Positions 19,201 through 27,076 of a DNA stretch of 64,000 nucleotides are shown in pieces. Position 1 is the stretch's first letter, and each line of letters begins with the position of its first letter. Position numbers and translations under genes: made by a program. Under the pieces are notes generated by a model, which saw only the letters and a program-made list of their open reading frames with translations, was not told the origin of the DNA and made no database searches. Where the stretch lies: positions 186,001 to 250,000 of the forward strand of contig NZ_CABPSA010000005.1 of assembly GCF_902459615.1 (NCBI RefSeq), given 5' to 3'. Source of the DNA: Pandoraea commovens (GTDB lineage: Bacteria > Pseudomonadota > Gammaproteobacteria > Burkholderiales > Burkholderiaceae).

Positions 19201-20695
19201 CGACGCGCAGCCCGTCGACACGTTCACAGCCGTGGCATCGGCATACGAGGCGCGCCAACAACAACCGAACACCACACCCGACGACACGCCTGCGGCCGCC
19301 CCCTTCCTGGCCATCATGGACACCTTCTCGAAAATCGACGTCGCTTTCGGCCTGGGCACCTGGTTTCTCCCGTTTGCTCGCCCGGTAAGCACGATCTACT
19401 CCATGATTGACGCGGGCATCGGCCTCACCGGAATCGGTGTCGGCGCAGTCACCCACAACGAGGACCTGTTCCAGCAGGGGTGGCAATCCATTTTGTCTGC
19501 GATCGGTGCACAGGGTCTGGCCGCTGCGAATTTCAAGGCCAAGTTGTTCGTCACCGGAGACCTGCGCTACAGGTACTTCATCTCACAAGCGCCGGTCGCA
19601 GCGGATAGGACGATTGTCGGGCTGCATCGGATCGGCGATAGATTTTATGCCGCCATCGACGCCGAGACCCGGGCGTATATCAGGTTCGATGAGTCGACGG
19701 GCTTCTTCCGTATGACGCCGGAAGCATCGTCGGATGTCGAGGACACCGATGCTCCGCTCATGCATATGTCGCCTGCGGGGGAGTGGCATGTTGTCTCGGC
19801 ATCCAAATCTGTCCCGCCCGTCCTCGACGATCCGCATACTGCCTGGCGCATCGACCAGGCGTTTCGCTCGCGCTACGCCACGTTGCGCGACGCCCGCACG
19901 CCAGACTTCGACATCGCCCGACGCTCGGTAACTACCGTGGATACGACGCAGACCACCATGCCGTTGTCGTGGCAATTGCGCTTGCTCAAGCTCGACTTCC
20001 TGAACCCTGCGCAATCCAACCCTGAGGTACTCGGCAAGCTCGCCGGACGCATCGCCTACCTGCAAAACGCCGTGGATGCGGCGGAGACGGTCGCGCTTAG
20101 CCCGATGGCGGAAGACGCGCGTCGCCTCGGCGCCAGCTACCTCGGCGTCACACAAAGTCCCCGCATGTACGTGGGGCATGTTCGGATGGGCCTGCTACGC
20201 GCGTGTGCGCTCGTTCCCTACCGATACTCGATCGAGTCGATGGTGAGGCTTTTCAATCAGCAGGCGCGACTGGTTCCGGAATTGTCGGCGTGGCTGGTAG
20301 CTGACCTGAGCCAATTGGGAAAAATAACGATCCGATATCTGGACCTGCCATCGGCTGGCCGGGGCGCGGTAGCGCTCGACACCGTCTTTGAAGGACAGCA
20401 GGGGACAACCCGCGCTTTCGAGGTGACAGCAGGCGCCCGAACGCTATTGCTGGGCCGCCATATCGGCCGTGAAGGCGTGCCAGCCTACTACTTTCTCGAT
20501 CCGGCGAATGCCATCGTCGTCCACCCCGAGGCCGCCGTCGTGCTGGGACTGATGCGCAGTCACCTGAGCGCCCTCTTCGAGGACGCCGCGACCACCTTCC
20601 ACATCAGGGAGATCGACCTGGAATGGCTGGCCGATATTCATGTCGTCCGCCCCTTCACACAGCCTGTCCCGATCCGCATCGCACTTCATATTTGA
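16223..20695 (+). CDS. Giant DUF6543/dermonecrotic-toxin-like protein, copy 1
   Basis: 1490 residues, no signal peptide. The ATG follows GGGAG. It is homologous over its full length to the 1541-residue protein downstream. Visible parts: an N-terminal ~200-residue helical module (LDESPEAQPALG; PWESVEDVC near residue 115); FSPPPNEAELL and LRLRRH near 375-400; a LLYLQGHAPAWRAFASYEAF stretch near 575-595; HDPDQIYVKL near 755 and HFWETSRANVRKVLKAEFI near 838, which resemble DUF6543-type toxin modules; a hydrophobic segment at ~1030-1105; LHRIGDRFYAAIDAETRAY near 1133; and a C-terminal YYFLDPANAIVVHP stretch near 1428. I infer a secreted effector or toxin; enzymatic activity is unknown. Confidence 0.7.
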   Translation: MYSRAADTSGTSVVLPYRDDAMVDAGHATVLRSVTHFDRLATIARTILDESPEAQPALGFMLRLAEEGVCPADLAALTDGLLDHLAYAFDTRPWLTTYLLDTLPGRLARRAPWESVEDVCHALLGASALRDLERSLARAKGSLPETCHYGGAWSRHFCRWRQSIVDACQDFLLLGSGVRASNGITRMMLTSSPPPPVNVRTFDFGRAGATGYVLGILYASSICHVTRPDLPPSLTRYRSPPPNIDVDFEWSATGTCTRQPDSPVAESTQSVLGRLEHIVGSVERFVMDTAMPVIEHLPHALDRLLFPPPLMFPTTAADLPATAAPPPALPDMSPSPELQRLINTAHFWRHRAATHKALSSTFSPLLTFSPPPNEAELLRRQFTNVTEFTGFELSDLRLRRHAPTDQSRIRQVTHWSLQDGAQQVRDRRLNIGQPTQGETFDISLETRPGAVYESPTVMGADRFDSIVTQWEAACRERVARTWQPPAEFETIATSHLTNVTISTLALSDLTLSYVNGLISNEAFYLAHAALTNATLSNDPSMPAFLAHRLELTIYRDGQDHVAAPAGTCVIGKPSGNGVTLLYLQGHAPAWRAFASYEAFFDAIDSDTLALRATLSERLPIPLRDQAAKSVALVTLRETNVDLPLQIASQATLDVIKADGALQAIQRDTAARITQYGKWLSGTSTQGMEQGLDTFRRDCAHADIALPGRPTDITLNDVVRISRLEMLRFDLSMAVPQIKRITRRHLKDRLGRAGFHPHDPDQIYVKLAHRETLTLTDAVLRSTSFEAPWWDFPLLVRDAGGRYRVATPLGASRASPTMASKVLDKSWEEGVRSAFRDAATHFWETSRANVRKVLKAEFIAQVWLLRAQRKMPVDQAHIAARIAGPIELARLDGTELEREIGEPNVEREWLRIGGTTTSLMRVSIVGRSPCLLIAPYAEGLRVYGFDDRDRMAVWFREQMRDETSRERIAGTFVGQRPAAPSWHEKATLDAQRMSDAQPVDTFTAVASAYEARQQQPNTTPDDTPAAAPFLAIMDTFSKIDVAFGLGTWFLPFARPVSTIYSMIDAGIGLTGIGVGAVTHNEDLFQQGWQSILSAIGAQGLAAANFKAKLFVTGDLRYRYFISQAPVAADRTIVGLHRIGDRFYAAIDAETRAYIRFDESTGFFRMTPEASSDVEDTDAPLMHMSPAGEWHVVSASKSVPPVLDDPHTAWRIDQAFRSRYATLRDARTPDFDIARRSVTTVDTTQTTMPLSWQLRLLKLDFLNPAQSNPEVLGKLAGRIAYLQNAVDAAETVALSPMAEDARRLGASYLGVTQSPRMYVGHVRMGLLRACALVPYRYSIESMVRLFNQQARLVPELSAWLVADLSQLGKITIRYLDLPSAGRGAVALDTVFEGQQGTTRAFEVTAGARTLLLGRHIGREGVPAYYFLDPANAIVVHPEAAVVLGLMRSHLSALFEDAATTFHIREIDLEWLADIHVVRPFTQPVPIRIALHI

Positions 20696-20723
20696 GGAGT
20701 GCATTTTCAGAGGAGCCTTCTGC

Positions 20724-21407
20724 ATGTTTCACACAGAGTTGACCATCTCGGCGTCCGCCAATATGTGTTTCCCTTTCGATGCCCCGACGTCGAATTCAAC
20801 ATGTCCAATGCGCCAGGATATCTCACGAGATTTCACTGCGCTTCAACAGGTCGAGCGTGGCGCGCTGCAACATCGAGAATCGATCCGCACGTGCGAATGG
20901 TTCACGAACCGATTGGAGCGAATGCAGAACAATATCGCAGCGTTCAACGCTGCACTCGGCGCACTGACGCGCAGAGAAGACGCCAGAGCACTCAGGGCGC
21001 CCGATACACGGGACCTCGTGTTGGCCAACCTCATCTCGATGTCGTCCGATACCCAGGTCGATAGCGCACTTCGCGAACTCGTTCACGCCATCAATCACCG
21101 CCCTTGCGGAGAGTCGGTTCAAGACGTTTGCGAACGTCGATTCGGTCGTTCGCTTTTGCGCGACATCCAGCAGTGGTTCGCACGCAATGAGCAGGTCTAT
21201 CAAGACCGTCTTAAGCACGAAACGCGGAGGGATTTTGTGGCGTGCCTGGTCGCGGTGGGCTTCCTTGGACGCGACCACATCGCCGCGGCAGTCCGCGCCA
21301 CCATTCATGCACTCCAGGCATTCCGGTGGGCTGGCACGGGCCGCGATCCGCAAAACGAGATTACCCAGGACAACCAAGTCGCGCTTCGTCCGGGGGCCGA
21401 CAACTGA
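20724..21407 (+). CDS. Stand-alone homologue of the N-terminal module of the giant flanking proteins
   Basis: 227 residues from the ATG at 20724, which is preceded by AGAGGAG; a longer frame from 20640 would overlap the upstream gene. It begins 28 bases after the first giant gene. CGESVQDVCERRFGRSLLRD aligns with PWESVEDVCHALLGASALRD of copy 1, and HALQAFRWAGTGRDPQ with WAHAFRWAGSGHTCG of copy 3, so it matches only the first ~190 residues of its neighbours. It could be a chaperone, an immunity or decoy protein, or the surviving end of a third copy. There is no frameshifted remnant of the rest: the next 107 bases lead straight into the second giant gene. Confidence 0.7.
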   Translation: MFHTELTISASANMCFPFDAPTSNSTCPMRQDISRDFTALQQVERGALQHRESIRTCEWFTNRLERMQNNIAAFNAALGALTRREDARALRAPDTRDLVLANLISMSSDTQVDSALRELVHAINHRPCGESVQDVCERRFGRSLLRDIQQWFARNEQVYQDRLKHETRRDFVACLVAVGFLGRDHIAAAVRATIHALQAFRWAGTGRDPQNEITQDNQVALRPGADN

Positions 21408-21514
21408 GTCGCTAGAGTCGTCAACACACACAATCGCGCGACCACCTGACATGGTGGCTGCGCGTTCGTCAACAGCTTCGCCCCCCAGGCGCCACGCGCG
21501 GGAGTGCCAGACAT

Positions 21515-24500
21515 ATGTATTCGATCTCCGCGAGTCCGCCCGCCGTTGCGAGTCCGGCAGCGCACCCCGAGTTGCCTGCCGCGTCGCACCTCCCGCCGGA
21601 CACCTTCGCACGTCTCTCGGAATTCCAGCAAGTCGCAGACGCCACGCTCAACTGGCTCGATGAATCACCGGAATCCGCGCCAGCGCTCGGACTGATCTTC
21701 TCGCTCGTGAACCAGCGAGTTTCGTTTGACGATCTCTCAGCGCTCAACGACGACATCGTCTATCGGTTCGCCCGCCTCTTCGACGACCAGCCCCTGCTCG
21801 GTAGCTACGTGCTGGCCTGCCTGCCCGCGCAAATCCGACATCGGCTCCCCTGGGAGTCCGTCGAAGTCATCGTCGAGCGCGCGCTCAGCGAGTCGTCACT
21901 GCGCAGCCTGTCCCGATCGCTGGATCGCACTAACGTCAAAACCCCGGAAAGTGCAAGACACGGCAGCGCATGGGGGAAGTACTTCACCCTATGGCGCGAA
22001 CAGATCATCGGCTGGGCGCACGCGTTTCGGTGGGCAGGCTCGGGGCATACCTGCGGCGTGTCGGATCCGCGAACGATGCAAGCGTACGCAACGGCCCCCT
22101 CCCCCCGAACACCGACCTTGAACTTCGGGCAAAGCGGCTGGACCGGCTTCGCCGTCGCCATGCTCTACGGCTCGGCCATTGGCCACTCGCTCAGCCGCGT
22201 CCCGCCTATCGGACCGAGGCCCATCCTCGGCTGGCCGATCACGCCCATCGTTTCGGCGGAACGCATCGGCTCATGCGCAGCGCTGGCTCCCGAAGCGGCC
22301 TCAACACCCGGCAACGCCGACATTCCTACCTCGGATGCCTTCGATGTCAACGGCCTGAGCCTCGCCATCCACGAAGCATGGCAATGGCTGTCGGACACGA
22401 CGATGGACATGACCGAGCGTTCGCTCAACGCATTCGACGCGTTCGACGCGTTCGACGCACTGATGCCTCGCGATCCACTCCGCTTTAGCGGCGCCCTCGC
22501 AGAGTCGCTTGTTTCGCCCGATCCGTCGGCTCCCGCAGACCCTTCGGTTCCTGACAATCGCCCCGCCGAATTCGCCATTGCGAAGTGGCGCGAACCGGAG
22601 CCCGTCGCCGCGGCCAACCAGCGCGACTTCTTTTCCATGTCACCGGGACTCGACCAGCTCACCATCGCAGCCAATAGCTGGCACAACCGCGGCTCGGAAC
22701 ATCGATCGCTACACGTCAAGTTCGATCGATTGATGAACTTCTCCCCGCCGCCGACCGAGGCGGAATTGTTTAACGCCACAATTTCGGCCGAACCGGATTT
22801 CCCAAGCGTCGATCAGCCCGATATCGTGCTCAGACGCCACAAACCGGTGCCGGGAAGTACGCGTCTGCTGGATGTGACTTACTGGAAGCTTTTCGACGCC
22901 GCACGAATGATACGTGCGGGATCACTTGACATCGATAACCCGCCCGAGGGCGTCTATTTCGATGTGTGTCAGCGCTCCCCGCACGGCGCGATACAGGGGA
23001 ATCCCACGCTTGTGAGCGCGGAACGCTTTCGGGCGGTCGTCACCCACTGGACGGAAAAATGTGATGACCAGGCAAAGCAGACCTGGTCGATTCCAGAATC
23101 ATTGCCCGGTCAGCTCGACGCCACACTGACCACCGGGTCGCAAATCGCACTGGCATTGAGCGATCTGACCCTGGCCTATCGACAAGGACTGATCCCCCAT
23201 CGGGCGCTAACTGTGGTGCGAGACGTCCTTTCCCAATCGAGCCAGTTCCACATGCTCGGGTCGCGTTCGACGTCGCGCCGTCTTATCGTCAAACTCACGC
23301 AAGGTAGCCGCAAACAAACCTTGGTCCCAGCCGGTACTTTCGTCATTTTCGAGCGTCCGCAAGGCGGCTTGACCCTGCTCTATCTGATGGGCGACGGTCA
23401 AGCCTGGCGTGCATTTGCATCGCCGGAGAAGCTGGCGGAAGCCACCGAAACAAATGCCGGTGGCCTGCGCGACACGCTTCTCGAACGGCTACCACGATCT
23501 GTCGGCGGTGCGGGACTCGCCGACGCCCCGCCTATCGCATTAAGCCCCGTCCCGCTCGCCGATCCCATGCGGATGGCAAACCGGGCCACGCTCGACCTCA
23601 TTCGCGCCGAAGCCCCGCTGAAAGCCATGGCTGTCACAACAGGCGCCAGGATCAGGCAATACACGGACTGGTTAAGCGGCGCTTCCACCTCGGCAGTGGA
23701 AGATGCACTCGAAACGGCAAGACGCGAGCGTGTCGATGCAGGCCTTCCGGCGTCGCGGCACAGTGCCGTGATCTCATTGGCGCAGATCGACAGCATCCGC
23801 CACATTCAGGTGCTTCGCGCGCAGTTGTCGACGGCCATGCCGGACGTCCATCGTATGGCACAGGACTTTGCAAGAAGCGTGCTGGATCGGGCCGGTCTCA
23901 GCAACACCGATCCGGACACGTTGTACGTGCGCATAGAGGGCTCTCCCGCCCCGATTTCCGTCACGGCATCCTTACTCTACAAACTACGGGTGCCCGACGC
24001 CACCGCGACAGGTCCACTACTCAGACGCTCGCCTGAAGGAGCGCTGCGCCCCGAAACGCAGGACTGGGCATCGGACAGCCCATTTCCCGACGCCGCCGCG
24101 ATTGTCAGCAAACTGGCCGACGGCCCCCCTGAAAAGAGCATTTACGACGCCCTTGAAAATTTTTGGTCGACATCGCGCAACACGGTTCGTCAGGTGCTCA
24201 AAAGCGAGTTCATTGCGCAGGCCTGGCTACAACGCGCGAGCGGTGTACTTTCGGTCGAAGCGCGGCATCTGGCTGCGCGTATCGCGGGCCCGATCGACCT
24301 GAATCGCTTCTACGAGATGCAGCTGAGTCACGAAGTGGTTTCGCCGAAAGTGAAACGCGAATGGCTGCATGTGAAGGGGCGCAACTCCACGCTGATGGCT
24401 GTCTGCGCTGAAGGTCGGCCAGCGGTACTTCTGATTGCCGCGTATCCTGACGGCCCCCGTGTTCACGGTTTTGAAAGCCGGGCGAAGCTTGAAGACTGGT

Positions 24501-26140
24501 TTCAACAGCAAACCGCCGACGACGACACTCGACGCCAGCTTGCAAGCAGCTTCAGTCCACCATCGCTCGACGACGAATGGCTTGTCGACGCAAAGCTCGA
24601 TGCATCAGGACAAGCCGTGCCGAGCGAGCCCGACACCTTCACCCTGCTGACGTCCGTGTACGAAGCGCAATCACCACACGGTGGGTGGGCACACGAGCAC
24701 ATCCCCCGCCGGCGGGCGTTACTCAAGGCCATGGACTATCTGGCGAAACTGGATCTGGCGGTTGGCTTCGCATCGTGGGCGCTTCCCGCAGTGCAACCGG
24801 TCGGCGCCGCCATTTCCATGGTCGACTTCAGTGTCGGCGTCGTCGGCGAAGGCGTGGCACTTCTGACCGGAGATGCGAAGCTGCACTCGCAGGCGTGGCA
24901 ATCCATGGTCTCGGCCGTCGTGGCGCAAGGCGCAGTGGTTTCGCGGTTCCCGGCACTCGCCCTCTTCACGGGCTCACGCCGATTCAATTACTACGTGTCG
25001 CAACCGCCCGTCGTTGGTGAAGAACTCATCCTGGGTTTGCATCGCGCCGAAGGACGCATGTACGCCGCGATCGATTCGTCCACACGCGCTTACGTCGAGT
25101 TTGACAGCACGGTCGGACACTTTCGCCTGATTCCACCCGGCGGTTCGTCTGCCGCAGCGTCGGACGCCCCGTTCATGCGACTGGGATCCGAGGGGAGATG
25201 GCACGTGGCAACATCTGCGGACTTGCTGCAACCAGTGCTTGAGGAGCAGACAGTCGGGTGGCGTATCGACCAAAATTTTCTGGAACGCTACGATGGCTGG
25301 CGCAACAGACACGACCCGCTGTTCGAGAACGCCATGCGTGCGTACTCGGATAGCGTATCGCAGCGCACGAGCCCCGTGGAAGTGACCGTTTCGGATCTCC
25401 GTCTGCTCAAGCTGCAATTCATCGATCGCACGATACAAAGCCCGGAGGAATTGGGCACGCTCGCCGGTCGGATCAATGAACTGCAGAATGCCGTCGATGC
25501 CGCAGCGACGATCTCCGTCGCCCGGCTGCCCTCACAGGCAAGGGAGATCGGTGCTCTCTATGTGCCGATCACACAGCGCTTTCGCCACTATCTCAGCCAT
25601 CTGCGCACCGGTTTGCTACGCGCATCCGCCGTCGCGGCCTATTACGGCCGCGCCGAATCCGTCGCGAATCAATTCAACGCGTATGCGCAACTGTCTCCGT
25701 CGGCTTCCGAACTCTTTGCTGAGGACCTCGCCGTGCTGGGCATCGGCGACATTCCCTACCTTCCCCCGCCGCCTAATCTCGTCACCGACGCCCGCTTCGA
25801 GACCATGCTCGAAGGGGCGCAGGACACCACACGTCTGTTCGAGATTACGGCGGGAAGCCGCACGCTTTTGCTTGGCCGACGACTGTCATCCACCGGCAAT
25901 TCCCAATACGTATTCATGGACCCGGCGGTGGGAATCGTGACCCACTCGGACCGTGAAGCATTGACGAATCTGGTGAACACGCATCTGCACGATGTGGCGT
26001 CGGAATACGAGATCCCTCTGAATGAGGGCGGCAACTATGCGATAGAGGTTGCCGAGATCGACGCCCGAACGTTGGGCGACATGCCGTTGTTCCGCGACAT
26101 CGATCTGTATGTACCGGTGCGCGAGGCGTTCAGGATCTAG
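21515..26140 (+). CDS. Giant DUF6543/dermonecrotic-toxin-like protein, copy 2
   Basis: 1541 residues, no signal peptide. The ATG follows GGGAGTG and gives MYS at the N-terminus, as in copy 1. The same landmarks occur in order: PWESVEVIVERAL (~110), FSPPPTEAELF (~410), IVLRRHKP (~442), LLYLMGDGQAWRAFASPEKL (~624), TDPDTLYVRI (~795), FWSTSRNTVRQVLKSEFIAQ (~882), a hydrophobic stretch (~1070-1145), LHRAEGRMYAAIDSSTRAYV (~1177), LAGRINELQNAVDAAAT and YVFMDPAVGIVTH near the end. A small FDA triplet repeat is seen at ~306-314. Compared with known DUF6543-type proteins of 1000-2000 residues the size is normal. Toxin or effector role is inferred. Confidence 0.7.
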   Translation: MYSISASPPAVASPAAHPELPAASHLPPDTFARLSEFQQVADATLNWLDESPESAPALGLIFSLVNQRVSFDDLSALNDDIVYRFARLFDDQPLLGSYVLACLPAQIRHRLPWESVEVIVERALSESSLRSLSRSLDRTNVKTPESARHGSAWGKYFTLWREQIIGWAHAFRWAGSGHTCGVSDPRTMQAYATAPSPRTPTLNFGQSGWTGFAVAMLYGSAIGHSLSRVPPIGPRPILGWPITPIVSAERIGSCAALAPEAASTPGNADIPTSDAFDVNGLSLAIHEAWQWLSDTTMDMTERSLNAFDAFDAFDALMPRDPLRFSGALAESLVSPDPSAPADPSVPDNRPAEFAIAKWREPEPVAAANQRDFFSMSPGLDQLTIAANSWHNRGSEHRSLHVKFDRLMNFSPPPTEAELFNATISAEPDFPSVDQPDIVLRRHKPVPGSTRLLDVTYWKLFDAARMIRAGSLDIDNPPEGVYFDVCQRSPHGAIQGNPTLVSAERFRAVVTHWTEKCDDQAKQTWSIPESLPGQLDATLTTGSQIALALSDLTLAYRQGLIPHRALTVVRDVLSQSSQFHMLGSRSTSRRLIVKLTQGSRKQTLVPAGTFVIFERPQGGLTLLYLMGDGQAWRAFASPEKLAEATETNAGGLRDTLLERLPRSVGGAGLADAPPIALSPVPLADPMRMANRATLDLIRAEAPLKAMAVTTGARIRQYTDWLSGASTSAVEDALETARRERVDAGLPASRHSAVISLAQIDSIRHIQVLRAQLSTAMPDVHRMAQDFARSVLDRAGLSNTDPDTLYVRIEGSPAPISVTASLLYKLRVPDATATGPLLRRSPEGALRPETQDWASDSPFPDAAAIVSKLADGPPEKSIYDALENFWSTSRNTVRQVLKSEFIAQAWLQRASGVLSVEARHLAARIAGPIDLNRFYEMQLSHEVVSPKVKREWLHVKGRNSTLMAVCAEGRPAVLLIAAYPDGPRVHGFESRAKLEDWFQQQTADDDTRRQLASSFSPPSLDDEWLVDAKLDASGQAVPSEPDTFTLLTSVYEAQSPHGGWAHEHIPRRRALLKAMDYLAKLDLAVGFASWALPAVQPVGAAISMVDFSVGVVGEGVALLTGDAKLHSQAWQSMVSAVVAQGAVVSRFPALALFTGSRRFNYYVSQPPVVGEELILGLHRAEGRMYAAIDSSTRAYVEFDSTVGHFRLIPPGGSSAAASDAPFMRLGSEGRWHVATSADLLQPVLEEQTVGWRIDQNFLERYDGWRNRHDPLFENAMRAYSDSVSQRTSPVEVTVSDLRLLKLQFIDRTIQSPEELGTLAGRINELQNAVDAAATISVARLPSQAREIGALYVPITQRFRHYLSHLRTGLLRASAVAAYYGRAESVANQFNAYAQLSPSASELFAEDLAVLGIGDIPYLPPPPNLVTDARFETMLEGAQDTTRLFEITAGSRTLLLGRRLSSTGNSQYVFMDPAVGIVTHSDREALTNLVNTHLHDVASEYEIPLNEGGNYAIEVAEIDARTLGDMPLFRDIDLYVPVREAFRI
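22430..22458 (+). repeat. 9-bp tandem repeat inside giant gene copy 2
   Basis: TTCGACGCG-type units are repeated three times in frame, coding Phe-Asp-Ala triplets, in the linker between the N-terminal module and the middle of the protein. Copy 1 lacks it. Such in-frame repeats can vary in number by slippage without breaking the gene. Confidence 0.7.
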
Positions 26141-26142
26141 CG

Positions 26143-26163
26143 ACAACGCCCGGCCGGTGTTGT
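26143..26163. terminator. Hairpin between convergent giant gene and cobA
   Basis: ACAACGCC (26143-26150) pairs with GGTGTTGT (26156-26163), with one G-U pair, around a 5-base loop. There is no long T tract, so termination strength is uncertain. Confidence 0.35.
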
Positions 26164-26173
26164 TCGCACGGAC

Positions 26174-26980
26174 TCAGGCGGCTTCGCGCGAGGCGGTCGC
26201 CGACGGCGACAGGTGAACCCATTCGCGCAGAGCTTCTGCGTTGGCATCGGCAAACACCTCGCCGACGAGCAGCACACTGGGTTGGGACGCGTCGAACCAC
26301 GCCGCAGCGAGGCCCTGCGCCAATTCATCGAGACGGAGCACCACACGGCGCTCGCGCACCGTCGTTGCGGCTTCGACAATGGCCACCGGCGTGGTGGCGG
26401 GTTTGCCTGCCGCGATCAGCTCTGCGGCAATGCGTTGTGCGGCGTCGCGGCCCATGTAATACACGAGCGAATCGGCCGACGCTTGCGTCGCAATCTCCGC
26501 CGAATCGGGCGCACGGCTTTGCGTGACGAATGCCACACTGCGCGAGACGCCGCGCAACGTGAGCGAGCGGCCGAGCGTCGCGGCACTCGCCAGCGCCGCC
26601 GTAATACCCGGCACTACTTCCACTTCGATGCCCGCCGCCTCAAGCGCGCGCAGTTCTTCGTCCGCGCGACCGAACAACATCGGGTCGCCGCCCTTTAGGC
26701 GGACCACCAATCCCTGCGTACGTGCGTGATCGATCAACTGCTTGTTGATGAATTGCTGGGCGCTCGAGAGTTTGCCGCAGCGTTTGCCCACCGCGACAAG
26801 CTTCGCCTGCGGGCACAGGGCGAGCATGTCCGGCTCGACCAGTGCGTCGTGAAGTACCACATCGGCCTGTGCCAGCAAACGAGCACCGCGCACGGTGATC
26901 AGGTCGGCCGCGCCGGGACCGGCACCGACCAGATACACCTTGCCCGGGAGCTGGGCGGATTTCGATTGCGTCGTCGTCAT
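26174..26980 (-). CDS. cobA: Uroporphyrinogen-III C-methyltransferase
   Basis: 268 residues from the ATG at 26980; an ATG at 27031 would add 17 unrelated residues. SUMT signatures are complete: VGAGPGAADLITVRGARLL at the N-terminus, RLKGGDPMLFGRADEEL near residue 97 and VVPGITAALASAA near 120. It methylates uroporphyrinogen III twice to precorrin-2, the branch point to siroheme, the cofactor of sulfite reductase. It follows cysN by 96 bases on the same strand, consistent with a cys operon supplying siroheme. It lacks the CysG oxidase/chelatase half, a role the CbiX-like protein could partly fill. Confidence 0.92.
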   Translation of the reverse strand: MTTTQSKSAQLPGKVYLVGAGPGAADLITVRGARLLAQADVVLHDALVEPDMLALCPQAKLVAVGKRCGKLSSAQQFINKQLIDHARTQGLVVRLKGGDPMLFGRADEELRALEAAGIEVEVVPGITAALASAATLGRSLTLRGVSRSVAFVTQSRAPDSAEIATQASADSLVYYMGRDAAQRIAAELIAAGKPATTPVAIVEAATTVRERRVVLRLDELAQGLAAAWFDASQPSVLLVGEVFADANAEALREWVHLSPSATASREAA

Positions 26981-27076
26981 GATGCTGCCGTTGTTCAGTG
27001 GGCTGGCACTGGTGCGATCTGCGCGCGCCATTGTGCCTGCAATGCGAGAAAGCGTGTGTCGCCGAGGGTCTGCGCG

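Noticed and set aside
20640-20723. Upstream start for the short gene between the giants
   Set aside because: It overlaps the end of the first giant gene, and the ATG at 20724 has a strong AGAGGAG site.
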